Shown: positions 27,950 to 36,771 of the stretch, piece after piece
Position numbering within the stretch: position 1 is the first letter of the stretch
Layout: each line of letters begins with the position of its first letter
NCBI GenBank assembly: GCA_050789445.1
Contig: JAILXR010000001.1
Location: 310,001 to 374,000, forward strand
Reading direction: 5' to 3'
Origin: JAWSVE01 sp050789445
GTDB lineage: Bacteria; Pseudomonadota; Gammaproteobacteria; Pseudomonadales; Cellvibrionaceae
DNA: 64,000 bases
Notes under the pieces: model-generated
The model's input: the letters and a program-made list of their open reading frames with translations, nothing else
What the model was told of the DNA's origin: nothing
The model's database searches: none
Position numbers and translations under genes: made by a program

Positions 27950-28828
27950 ATGGGATCTAATGTTGCATTTATTGGTTTAGGAGTCATGGGGTTTCCTATG
28001 GCGGGCCATCTTCAAAAAGCAGGACATTCCATAACAGTATTCAATCGAACACAGTCAAAGGCCGACGACTGGGTTCGTAAATTTGGAGGAAAAAAAGCAG
28101 ACACTCCAAAACTAGCCGTCGAAAATTGCGATTTTGTTTTTTGTTGTGTGGGAAACGATGATGATGTGAGAAGTGTGCTGTTAGGAGAGAACGGAGCGCT
28201 ACAAGGGATGACGTCTGGGGCGATCCTTGTAGATCACACAACGGCATCAGCTGAACTTGCTAACCAATTGTATACAGAAGCAAGAAAATACAATGTCGGC
28301 TTTCTAGATGCTCCTGTGTCGGGAGGGCAACAAGGCGCAGAAAATGGCGCACTCTCAGTAATGATCGGTGGGGATCAAAAAGAATTTGATAAAGTAAAAC
28401 CCATATTAGATTGTTATGCGAAAGCAGCAACGCTGATTGGCCCTGTAGGCAGTGGCCAGCAGTGTAAAATGGTTAATCAAATTTGCATCGCAGGATTAGT
28501 ACAGGGTTTGGCTGAGGGATTGCACTTTGCAAGTAATGCTGGATTAGATATTGAAAAAGTTATCAGTGTTATCTCCAAAGGAGCCGCTCAGTCATGGCAA
28601 ATGGAGAATCGTTATCAAACAATGAAAAATAACGATTACGATCATGGTTTTGCGGTCGACTGGATGAGGAAAGATCTTGGCATTGTTCTAGCTGAAGCCG
28701 AAAAAAATAATACCTCGTTACCTGTCACAACGTTAGTTGATCAGTTTTATTCGGATGTTCAAGCTATGGGAGGGGGGCGTTGGGATACTTCCAGCTTGCT
28801 TGCTCGATTGCAAAAGAACGTGGATTGA
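27950..28828 (+). CDS. NAD(P)-dependent beta-hydroxyacid dehydrogenase (HIBADH/GarR family)
   Basis: The 292-residue Rossmann-fold enzyme starts at ATG 27950, preceded by TTGGAG. It shows the cofactor motif FIGLGVMGFPMAGHL, the substrate-binding DAPVSGGQQGA, and the catalytic lysine in GSGQQCKMVNQI, the arrangement of 3-hydroxyisobutyrate dehydrogenase and tartronate semialdehyde reductase. The first Rossmann strand is followed by FNRTQSKAD, whose Arg suggests NADP(H), but substrate cannot be read from sequence. No valine-catabolism or glyoxylate genes are adjacent, so a general reductase role is as likely. Confidence 0.88.
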   Translation: MGSNVAFIGLGVMGFPMAGHLQKAGHSITVFNRTQSKADDWVRKFGGKKADTPKLAVENCDFVFCCVGNDDDVRSVLLGENGALQGMTSGAILVDHTTASAELANQLYTEARKYNVGFLDAPVSGGQQGAENGALSVMIGGDQKEFDKVKPILDCYAKAATLIGPVGSGQQCKMVNQICIAGLVQGLAEGLHFASNAGLDIEKVISVISKGAAQSWQMENRYQTMKNNDYDHGFAVDWMRKDLGIVLAEAEKNNTSLPVTTLVDQFYSDVQAMGGGRWDTSSLLARLQKNVD

Positions 28829-28897
28829 CTACCGTTAGGCAATCAAAAAACGTCTATTATTTAGCTTTATAATTTTTTATTGGATGAACTTCTTTTT

Positions 28898-30220
28898 ATG
28901 AAAACGACAGAATTTAATCAAGGTCTGCTCTCTTTTATTCAGTCATCACCGACGCCGTTTCATGCCGTTGAAACAATGAAAGAAAAACTGATAGCCAACA
29001 ATTTTAAGCAGCTTCGTACTGAAAATACATGGAAGCTTGAAAAAGGTAAGCGATATTTTGTTACCCGTAATGATTCGAGCATTATTGCGTTTGTCTATGG
29101 CAAACAGCCTATGGAAGAAAATGGCCTGAGAATGGTAGGCGCTCATACTGATAGCCCTTGTTTACGAGTAAAGCCTCAGCCTGATTTGATTCGTCACGGT
29201 GCTTTTCAATTAGGCGTAGAAGTTTATGGTGGAGTGTTACTTGCGCCTTGGTACGATCGTGATCTTTCTTTAGCGGGGAGAGTGTCATATACCAATAAAA
29301 AGGGTGAATTAAAAAATTGTTTAATCAATTTTAAAAAAGCTATCGCGACAGTTCCCAGTCTTGCTATTCATCTCGATAGAACCGCCAATGAAGGTCGAAC
29401 TATTAATGCTCAAAAAGACATACCGCCCGTTTTAGCATTTGTAGATACCGGTTCAGATAACAAAAAAGTGGACAAAAAATTAACATTTAATAATATTCTA
29501 ATAAAGCATATCAATGAGGAGAATATCGGGCTTAATGCAGAAAAAATTCTAGATTACGAATTAAGTTTTTATGATGTTCAGCCGCCAGCAATTATAGGAC
29601 TGTATGATCAGTTGATTGCAAGTGCACGACTAGATAATTTAGCGAGTTGTTATATTGGATTGCAATCTTTGTTAGAAACGGATAACAAAAATACAAGTAT
29701 GTTGATTTGTACCGATCATGAGGAAGTGGGTAGCCAATCTGCTTCGGGAGCAGCGGGGCCAATGTTACGAGATTTATTAATCCGTATAATGCCTGATCCC
29801 GAAACTTATCAGCGTGCAATGGAAAAAAGTTTATTGATCTCTGCAGATAATGCTCATGCAATTCATCCTAATTTTTCTGATAAGCATGATCAGAACCATG
29901 GACCGTTAATTAATGCCGGTCCGGTTATAAAAACCAACGCAAACCAACGATACGCAACTAACAGTAATACCAGCAGTATTTTTAAATTTATTGCTAATCA
30001 AGAAGATATTCCCGTACAAAGTTTTGTGACGCGAACCGATTTGGGTTGTGGCAGTACAATAGGGCCGATTACAGCGGGTAAAGTTGGCGTGGCAACTATT
30101 GATGTGGGTATCCCTACCTATGGAATGCATTCAATAAGAGAAGTGGCAGGAACAGAGGATGGATTCGGGCTCTATCGAATTTTGTCTCGGTTTCTCGCAG
30201 TGGATCAACTTATTTATTAG
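28898..30220 (+). CDS. M18 family aminopeptidase (ApeB-like)
   Basis: This cytosolic di-zinc aminopeptidase probably removes N-terminal acidic or neutral residues from peptides. From ATG 28898 the product has 440 residues and begins with the family text FIQSSPTPFHAVETM. Zinc and catalytic motifs follow: GAHTDSPCLRVKP, ARLDNLASCYIGL, CTDHEEVGSQSASGA, SADNAHAIHPN, and YGMHSIREVAGTED near the C-terminus. The frame is open six codons further back to a TTG, which I judge unlikely to be used. It lies 69 bp after the dehydrogenase gene. Confidence 0.93.
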   Translation: MKTTEFNQGLLSFIQSSPTPFHAVETMKEKLIANNFKQLRTENTWKLEKGKRYFVTRNDSSIIAFVYGKQPMEENGLRMVGAHTDSPCLRVKPQPDLIRHGAFQLGVEVYGGVLLAPWYDRDLSLAGRVSYTNKKGELKNCLINFKKAIATVPSLAIHLDRTANEGRTINAQKDIPPVLAFVDTGSDNKKVDKKLTFNNILIKHINEENIGLNAEKILDYELSFYDVQPPAIIGLYDQLIASARLDNLASCYIGLQSLLETDNKNTSMLICTDHEEVGSQSASGAAGPMLRDLLIRIMPDPETYQRAMEKSLLISADNAHAIHPNFSDKHDQNHGPLINAGPVIKTNANQRYATNSNTSSIFKFIANQEDIPVQSFVTRTDLGCGSTIGPITAGKVGVATIDVGIPTYGMHSIREVAGTEDGFGLYRILSRFLAVDQLIY

Positions 30221-30364
30221 ACGGCCATCACATTCGCGTGAAAACAGTGATAGGGTTATCAATAATATTGGGCTAGAGTTAGTTTAACGTTATTTGTTAA
30301 CTCATTTGAAAAAGTTGATAGAAAATCAAAAGTTACACTCTTCTATTAGACTGATTCTAACCTG

Positions 30365-31441
30365 ATGTTCACGCGGAGGTTCTCGGTGGCAGTTTCTCAA
30401 TCTTTGTTACAACTTTTCACGCCTTTTGATTCTTTAACGCTCGATCAACTTGAGCGTATCGCTCCCCTTTGTCGAATAGAAAATTTCTCTAAGGGTTCTT
30501 TTTTAATTAAGCGCGGGAAAAAATTACCCGTTGTCAGTTATCTTGTGAGCGGTAGTGTTGATCTAGTGGACGCAAGCTTTACCAGCGAAGTGATTACAGA
30601 TGCTGATAGTCGGCATTGTTATCCATTAAGCCAGCCAGAAAGTGATGACGGAATCTCTCCGGTTTCTGCTAAAGCAAAAACAGATACAGAGGTTTTAGTT
30701 GTCGAGCATGAGGCTTTTGAGTTATTAAAAAATTGGCAAGAAGATATATCGGCAACGTTACTTCCTAATATTATTGAAGAAGGAAGCAAAGATGGTGAAG
30801 AGCAAATCGATTGGATGTCTAGCCTTCTCGACTCTCCACTTTTTGACCAGGTTCCTCCCACTCAATTACAAAAACTCTTTAGTTTGTTCAAAGCTGTAGT
30901 TTTTTCAGCGGGAGACGACGTGATAAAAGAGGGTGATGAAGGCGATTATTTTTACGTCATTGAAACAGGCATCGCTAAAATTCATAACAGACAACAAGGT
31001 GATATTGCCGTACTCGAAGCAGGTAATTTTTTTGGTGAAGAAGCCCTCGTAGGAGAAACGATTCGCAACGCGAGCATTACGATGGAATCAGATGGTGTAT
31101 TGATGCAGCTTAGTAAGGAGCATTTTAAATCATTGCTTCAAGAGCCGTTAATTCGTTATGTTGATACTGCAGAATTACAACAAAAAATGAAAGATGAAAT
31201 TGATTGTAAATTATTGGATATTCGCTTGCCCGTTGAGTATCGTAAGTTTCATGTGCATGAAAGTACGAATATTCCATTATCCTCTTTGCGCAATAAAATA
31301 TCTGAATTTGATCAAGGCACAACCTATGTGTTGACCGATGACGGTGGCAAGCGTAGTGAAGTGGCGGCACATTTATTATGCCAAGCTGGTTTTTCTACGT
31401 TCATTTTGCAAAATTCAGATAAGCATTACCTTGTAAGTTAG
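30365..31441 (+). CDS. Double cyclic-nucleotide-binding domain protein with inactive rhodanese domain
   Basis: The 358 residues hold two cNMP-binding-like folds and a C-terminal rhodanese-like domain. The first fold (about 15-130) is divergent. The second (about 155-265) is canonical, with VIKEGDEGDYFYVIETG and NFFGEEALVGETIRNASI. The rhodanese domain (about 275-355) has LLDIRLPVEYRKFHV, but its active-site loop reads DDGGKRS, so the catalytic Cys is replaced by Asp. No HTH DNA-binding domain is visible, so this is not a CRP-type regulator. I infer a sensor or scaffold role; ligand and partner are unknown. Confidence 0.8.
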   Translation: MFTRRFSVAVSQSLLQLFTPFDSLTLDQLERIAPLCRIENFSKGSFLIKRGKKLPVVSYLVSGSVDLVDASFTSEVITDADSRHCYPLSQPESDDGISPVSAKAKTDTEVLVVEHEAFELLKNWQEDISATLLPNIIEEGSKDGEEQIDWMSSLLDSPLFDQVPPTQLQKLFSLFKAVVFSAGDDVIKEGDEGDYFYVIETGIAKIHNRQQGDIAVLEAGNFFGEEALVGETIRNASITMESDGVLMQLSKEHFKSLLQEPLIRYVDTAELQQKMKDEIDCKLLDIRLPVEYRKFHVHESTNIPLSSLRNKISEFDQGTTYVLTDDGGKRSEVAAHLLCQAGFSTFILQNSDKHYLVS

Positions 31442-31505
31442 CGTTACCCGTTATCAACGTTTTAGTACCAAGTTATTAGCTCAAATACTCCATAACTCTT
31501 AAAGC

Positions 31506-31590
31506 CCTCAAGGATATAGACAGCACTATATTCTTGGGGTGCTCCCTAGTATCATATCCCTCCTTGAAGCCAAGTGATCTATCTTGGCTT
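31506..31590 (+). promoter_or_regulatory. two stem-loops in the trpS leader region
   Basis: The first stem-loop (31506-31539) pairs CCTCAAGGATATAG with CTATATTCTTGGGG over 14 bp, including two G-T pairs, around a 6-base loop. The second (31567-31590) pairs AAGCCAAG with CTTGGCTT. TCAAGGA (31508-31514) could also pair with TCCTTGA (31561-31567), which would break both stems. The T-rich tail after the second one is interrupted. They may terminate the upstream gene or regulate trpS. Confidence 0.4.
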
Positions 31591-31668
31591 GTCATCGAAT
31601 TTTCAATTTTTTAACTATGTAGAAATACATTTTTAGACTGACTTTTTCAGATATATAAGCGAAAAACA

Positions 31669-32676
31669 ATGAGCGAAAAGCAACGTGTACTGACTGGCAT
31701 CACCACAACCGGAACTCCCCATCTTGGTAATTATGTTGGCGCTATTCGGCCAGCAATAGAAGCGTCCGCAAATACAAATAATTTATCGTTTTATTTCTTG
31801 GCTGATTTACATGCGCTAATCAAATGCCAAGATCCTGCATTGATACATCAATCTACTCGAGAAATTGCATCCACATGGTTGGCTCTTGGGCTGGACCCAG
31901 AAAAAGTTGTTTTCTATCGTCAGTCAGATATCCCGCAAATTTCTGAACTGTGTTGGTTTTTGAATTGTATGTCTGCCAAGGGTTTAATGAACCGTGCACA
32001 TGCCTACAAAGCGGCTGTGTCTGCCAATGAAGAAGCTGGTGAAGATGCCGATTTTGGGATCACCATGGGATTGTTTGGTTATCCTGTATTAATGGCTGCA
32101 GATATTTTAATGTTCAATGCGAATAAGGTTCCCGTTGGCAAAGATCAAATACAGCATGTTGAAATGGCTCGTGATATTGCAGCGAGATTTAATCATCACT
32201 ATGGAGAACATTTTGCTTTGCCAGAAGCGGCTATTGATGATGATGTTGCTGTTTTACAAGGCTTAGATGGCCGTAAGATGAGCAAAAGTTACAATAATAC
32301 TATTCCATTGTTTTTGGACGAGAAGAAGCTCAAAAAACATATTAATAAAATCAAAACTAATTTACTTGAACCAGGAGAACCAAAAGATCCTGATGATTCA
32401 ACGGTGTTTCAAATTTGGCAAGCGTTTGCTACACCAGAACAAACGAACAGCATGCGAAAAGCCTTTAACGACGGTATTGCTTGGGGCGAAGCTAAAAAGC
32501 AACTATTTGAACTAATCAATGATGATATTGGTGAAGCCAGAGAGCGTTATCAGACATTTATGGATTCACCTAAAGAGGTTGAAGAAATTTTGCAGACTGG
32601 CGCAGAAAAAGCGAGAGCTTATAGTAAGCCTTTCATGGATGAACTCAGAAAAGCTGTCGGCATAAGACCCCTGTAA
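31669..32676 (+). CDS. trpS: Tryptophanyl-tRNA synthetase
   Basis: TrpRS is a class I synthetase that charges tRNA-Trp. The 335-residue length matches the E. coli form (334). The HIGH-equivalent [13 protein letters not shown] lies at residues 10-22 and the KMSKS loop is [10 protein letters not shown] near 203-212. The characteristic [13 protein letters not shown] and [16 protein letters not shown] segments are present. It is monocistronic, with structured leader DNA upstream and a strong terminator downstream. Confidence 0.98.
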   Translation: MSEKQRVLTGITTTGTPHLGNYVGAIRPAIEASANTNNLSFYFLADLHALIKCQDPALIHQSTREIASTWLALGLDPEKVVFYRQSDIPQISELCWFLNCMSAKGLMNRAHAYKAAVSANEEAGEDADFGITMGLFGYPVLMAADILMFNANKVPVGKDQIQHVEMARDIAARFNHHYGEHFALPEAAIDDDVAVLQGLDGRKMSKSYNNTIPLFLDEKKLKKHINKIKTNLLEPGEPKDPDDSTVFQIWQAFATPEQTNSMRKAFNDGIAWGEAKKQLFELINDDIGEARERYQTFMDSPKEVEEILQTGAEKARAYSKPFMDELRKAVGIRPL

Positions 32677-32721
32677 AAAATCTAGTACTTAGAAAAATGG
32701 TTTTCGATTAGTTTGTTCTCG

Positions 32722-32749
32722 AAAAAAAGCCCGCTAGCGGGCTTTTTTT
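32722..32749. terminator. symmetrical bidirectional terminator between trpS and the PilZ gene
   Basis: AAAAAAAGCCCGC/GCGGGCTTTTTTT is a near-perfect palindrome with A- and T-tracts on both sides, lying between two convergent genes. It should terminate transcription in both directions. Confidence 0.88.
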
Positions 32750-32805
32750 ATGGTTTTTAGATAGGATTAACCGGAAGCTTAAAAAGCCGCATGTAATCTT
32801 CGTTA

Positions 32806-33642
32806 CTAATTTACCTGATAACTACTCTTTTCTTGAAAGTGTTTGGTTTCATTGTTTAATTCGGCAATGAGTTTTTGAGATAAACTAATTTGATGTTGTA
32901 GCTCAAGCCTATTTTGAAATTCCATTTCATGAAATGACACATTTAACTGAGTGTATTCATAAGGCCTTTTCACAAACCGGAAATTTTTAACAGTGACAGA
33001 GCAGGGCACTTTAAACCCGAAAGGTAATTGCACTTCGCAGTGTTTCAGTTGGCAATTTTTGGTTAATTCTTTTGTAATATCTCCCCCAACATAAACGCAA
33101 GCACCGCCGGCAGAAATATTATTTAATTTTGCAAACCAAGGAAGGCGGCGAGGTGATTGTAGTTTTATTGAAAAATGATTTTTCTCTGTCATGTCTAATC
33201 TTGGATAAAAGCGTCTTTGTCGATATGCAATGTCATCCGGTAAATCAATAATGAATAATGGTTCATCATCATTCGATATGGACAGCAACTGGCTTGTGAA
33301 TTCTAAAAGCTGATTGTTGGCGCTGTGACGTAGCGTGACCACTTGATCTTGCTCAATAAAACGAGGATTTAAATAAGGAGAAAACGTATCCAAAATCAAA
33401 TGACGTTGTTCAAAATCGATTCCTACAATCATTGATTGGTAGCTACGAAGAACACCATTAATTGTTACCTGAATCTGTAGAAGTTGACGATCATCCTGCA
33501 GATCAAGCAACGGTTGGTATTTGGTTAAGTCCTTTAACGTTGTCTGAGTCGCGATATGAGAAAGAAATCCATCATTGGCAGGCATTTTGTCTGTTTTAAA
33601 AATATTTTGAATAAAAGCCGGTGTAGAGTTTAAATCAATCAC
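32806..33642 (-). CDS. YcgR-like flagellar brake protein with PilZ domain
   Basis: The 278-residue protein has an N-terminal YcgR-like domain (about 25-135) and a C-terminal PilZ domain. The c-di-GMP-binding residues are visible: RQRRFYPRLD (the RxxxR motif) near residues 138-147 and NNISAGGACV (the [DN]xSxxG motif) near 169-178. Proteins of this layout bind the flagellar motor or other partners when c-di-GMP is high. Flagellar genes occur at the far end of this window, in keeping with a motile host. Whether it acts as YcgR does in E. coli is inferred. Confidence 0.85.
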   Translation of the reverse strand: MIDLNSTPAFIQNIFKTDKMPANDGFLSHIATQTTLKDLTKYQPLLDLQDDRQLLQIQVTINGVLRSYQSMIVGIDFEQRHLILDTFSPYLNPRFIEQDQVVTLRHSANNQLLEFTSQLLSISNDDEPLFIIDLPDDIAYRQRRFYPRLDMTEKNHFSIKLQSPRRLPWFAKLNNISAGGACVYVGGDITKELTKNCQLKHCEVQLPFGFKVPCSVTVKNFRFVKRPYEYTQLNVSFHEMEFQNRLELQHQISLSQKLIAELNNETKHFQEKSSYQVN

Positions 33643-34413
33643 TTAAACAGTCCTCGTTTCAATATGCTTTGATGCACAAATTTTTTGATTTTATGGGGCC
33701 TCTAAGTCATCTAGGAAGCGCACTGACAGTTGTTTTGCAATCGGTATGCCAGCATACGATTTTTTTTAGGGAGTAAAGAAGCGCCAGATTTTTCTGGGAA
33801 CTGAGCCTTTTCAGCAGTTTTATGGCACTTTAAGCCATTAAAAAAGAGCTTGTTCTATTAGAAATTGAGGACAAAAAATTGAACGGCAATCGAAAGGAAA
33901 CCAAATTGACCGTTCTTACTTAAAAACGGATAAACCTTGCCGCTCTTAAAATAAAGGTGTTTTTAACAAAGTGCTGAGTTTGCGCATCTAAATGAGAGTC
34001 TCTTATCGACTGAGTATTCACATGGCAACCAGAACTCAGGTTAAAAAAATGGTTGTATTCAGAAACACAATTCACTTAGAATCGAAATATTAGTTTGTTA
34101 GGCAAACTATTTTTCTCCTGGCTAGCGCGATAAAAATGATAAATGCTTGGTTTAGGTTTGGGTGATAAAATAAATAACTATAGATACAATCATCCTCGCT
34201 TGATTTTCCAGTTTGTTTTTATCTTGTATGGTCATTAATTAATGAGTTTAGAGGCAAGATTTATTACACCTGTTAGGTTTGAAGCTTCCAATGATGTTTT
34301 TATTTGTCATTCAAGTTTTATGTTATTAATGAATTGAATATTAACAGCAGGTTTTGACCGGATACCTTCAGAGAAAGATCCCAACAACAGTAATAATTTA
34401 AGAGGGTCAATGT
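33643..34413. other. 771-bp intergenic region upstream of the TonB receptor
   Basis: No gene is supported here. A small hairpin GTATG-CCAG-CATAC followed by T8 (33744-33767, plus strand) looks like a weak intrinsic terminator, which would imply a short transcript starting just after the PilZ gene start. The rest is AT-rich, with no recognised riboswitch, Fur box or small-RNA signature. The receptor gene is preceded by a good AGAGGGT ribosome-binding site. The long leader suggests regulated expression. Confidence 0.4.
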
Positions 34414-36591
34414 ATGAAAAATTATCGATTTAATGCTGCACTTATATTAGCGCCAGCAATTGCATTATCGTTGCCAAGTACAGCTACAGCGCAAGAAGGC
34501 ACACAAATTAGAAGTGGACTAGAAGAAATCGTCATCACGGCTGAGCGTCGTGAAGTGAACTTGCAAGACACACCTATTTCAGCATCAGTGCTTTCTGCTG
34601 ACGCATTGATCGAAAAAGGTGTTGATAGTTTGCAAGACATTCAGCAAGTAGCGCCTAGTATCGCTATTAATTCTTATAACAGATCAACGTTCATCAATAT
34701 TCGTGGTGTTGGTATTGCTCAATCAGCGCCTACATCTAATCCTGGTGTGGCTTATTACGTCGATGGCGTTTTAATTCCTCATGAGCAATTTATTGGGCAA
34801 AGCTTTTTTGATTTAAACTCTGTAGAAGTGCTACGTGGTCCTCAGGGAACACTAACAGGTCAGAACTCTACAGGTGGTGCTTTGTATGTTCGTTCTCCAG
34901 AGCCTGATACAGACGCGTTTGGTGGTTACTTTGATCAAACCTTTGGTTCTGATGGATGGATGCGCTCAGTAACAGCACTCAACATGCCAATGGGTGACAA
35001 AGCTGCTTTACGAATCGCGACTCTTTATGAAAACAAAGATGGTTACATCGATAACTTAGGGCCAAGCGCTGGACGTAGACCTGGTAGTAGCGAAATGTAT
35101 GGCGTAAGAGCCAATTTGCTTTTAAAACCTACTGAATCGCAAAGCTATAACATTCGTTATGCGGCTTTTGATTTAGAGTCAGGGAACATTGCAGTAAAAG
35201 ACAGAGACGATACAAACCCGAATCCTTATGAGATTTCGTATGATGGTCGTGGTTACCTTGATCAAAAAGGATATCGCGCATCGTTAGAAGGGCGTTGGGA
35301 TTTATCAGACGCAATGCAATTACGCGCTCTTTATTCTACGCAAGACGGTTATACGAAAGACCAAACTGATGGTGATCGTTCTTCAACAGATTTACCTATT
35401 CCTACAGGGTTGCCAGCGAGTGGTTCTAACCGTGCTATTTATCCTGCAAGAGTTAGTCGAGCTCAAACAGATTTTGAAACAGATATTTTTGAAATCAATT
35501 TACTGTCGATAGGTGATGGTCCTGTTCAGTGGGTAGCGGGTGCTTTTCATATGGTTGATGATGTCCCTGTAGAGCTCTATAGAGATAACTACAGCGCCTC
35601 TGATTTCGTGACGTCTAATTCAAATATTGAGGCTAAAGCAGAAAACACATCAACTTCGCTCTTTGGTCAAGTTGATGTTAATTTTACAGACGCGTTAATG
35701 CTAACAGCAGGGTTACGTTATTCTGAAGACGAGCAAGTTTATACTCGCTATGCGCTTCCAGGACCTCCACCACCAGGATGCTTTCCTTGTTCAACAACTC
35801 AGGATTCATCTGCAACTACTGGGAAAATTGGTTTAACTTATTACACTAACGAAGATTCTATGGTTTATGGAACTATCTCTAAAGGTTATAAAGCTGGTGG
35901 TGTGAATCTGGATCCAAGACAAGGTTTCTTTGAACCTGAAAACAATGAAGTTTTAGAGATTGGATACAAAACGACTTTCTCTGATAGTCGATTACGCTTT
36001 AACGGAAATATTTTTTACTCAGATTATACTGACATTCAGTTTGCAAGCTTGTTAGCATTATTTGGACCTCCGTTACCTGTGACTCAAAACGCGGCAAGTG
36101 CTGAAATATACGGTGCAGAAATTGAGTTGACTGGACAATATGATGCATTTGGTTTTAATGTTGGCCTTGGTTATTTAGAAGGTAGCTTCGCAGAAGATGT
36201 GGTATTGAATGATACAAACGGTGGTGGTAATACTCCTGTTTCAAGTGGCGATGAATTACCGTTTACACCAAGCATCACCTTCAACGCCGGTATGCAGTAT
36301 GATTTCTTCGCTGATACTACTGTGATAACACCAAGATTACAGTTTGCATTTATTGATGATCAGTTGGCCACACCATTTCCTCATCCAGAAACAAAAGTTG
36401 AATCACGAAAAATTCTAGACTTGAAATTAATCATCAAGCCGAATGATGAATTTATGATTGAAGCATTCATCACCAATGCTTTGGATGAAGAATATGTTGT
36501 TTCTCAGATTCAAAATTCGTCAAGTGCTGACGGTGGCGAAATCTTTGGAGCACCAAGACAGTTTGGTGTTCGCGCTAAATATGATTTTTAA
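34414..36591 (+). CDS. TonB-dependent outer-membrane receptor
   Basis: The 725-residue precursor has a Sec signal peptide (cleavage after ATA near residue 26), a TonB box EEIVITA at 37-43, and a plug domain with DIQQVAPSIAI, INIRGVGIA and VEVLRGPQGTLTGQNSTGG. A 22-strand beta-barrel follows, ending in the outer-membrane terminal aromatic (KYDF). Such receptors import bulky substrates with energy from TonB-ExbBD. The sequence resembles the broad family common in marine Gammaproteobacteria and sphingomonads rather than a known siderophore or B12 receptor. Its own terminator separates it from the ABC operon, but orientation and adjacency suggest a shared substrate. Confidence 0.93.
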   Translation: MKNYRFNAALILAPAIALSLPSTATAQEGTQIRSGLEEIVITAERREVNLQDTPISASVLSADALIEKGVDSLQDIQQVAPSIAINSYNRSTFINIRGVGIAQSAPTSNPGVAYYVDGVLIPHEQFIGQSFFDLNSVEVLRGPQGTLTGQNSTGGALYVRSPEPDTDAFGGYFDQTFGSDGWMRSVTALNMPMGDKAALRIATLYENKDGYIDNLGPSAGRRPGSSEMYGVRANLLLKPTESQSYNIRYAAFDLESGNIAVKDRDDTNPNPYEISYDGRGYLDQKGYRASLEGRWDLSDAMQLRALYSTQDGYTKDQTDGDRSSTDLPIPTGLPASGSNRAIYPARVSRAQTDFETDIFEINLLSIGDGPVQWVAGAFHMVDDVPVELYRDNYSASDFVTSNSNIEAKAENTSTSLFGQVDVNFTDALMLTAGLRYSEDEQVYTRYALPGPPPPGCFPCSTTQDSSATTGKIGLTYYTNEDSMVYGTISKGYKAGGVNLDPRQGFFEPENNEVLEIGYKTTFSDSRLRFNGNIFYSDYTDIQFASLLALFGPPLPVTQNAASAEIYGAEIELTGQYDAFGFNVGLGYLEGSFAEDVVLNDTNGGGNTPVSSGDELPFTPSITFNAGMQYDFFADTTVITPRLQFAFIDDQLATPFPHPETKVESRKILDLKLIIKPNDEFMIEAFITNALDEEYVVSQIQNSSSADGGEIFGAPRQFGVRAKYDF

Positions 36592-36734
36592 GGTTATCTC
36601 TTAAGGAACGTTAGAAAATTATATCGAGAAAGATATAGTGAAGTAGTAATGAGTGTTGTAAGTAGTAGAAGTAAAGGATGCGGTAAATAGATTGCTATAA
36701 CTGTTTATTCGTATCCACCTTTTTTCCAGCTTTT

Positions 36735-36760
36735 GAGCGAGTTTATCTCGCTCTTTTTTT
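36735..36760 (+). terminator. intrinsic terminator after the TonB receptor
   Basis: GAGCGAG-TTTAT-CTCGCTC is followed by T7, 144 bp after the receptor stop. It probably separates receptor transcription from the following operon, though read-through is possible because the next start lies only 12 bp downstream. Confidence 0.85.
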
Positions 36761-36771
36761 GATCTCATATA

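Noticed and set aside
33643..34413. Possible cobalamin or other riboswitch before the TonB receptor
   Set aside because: I looked for B12-box-like and other riboswitch core sequences and found none that fits.
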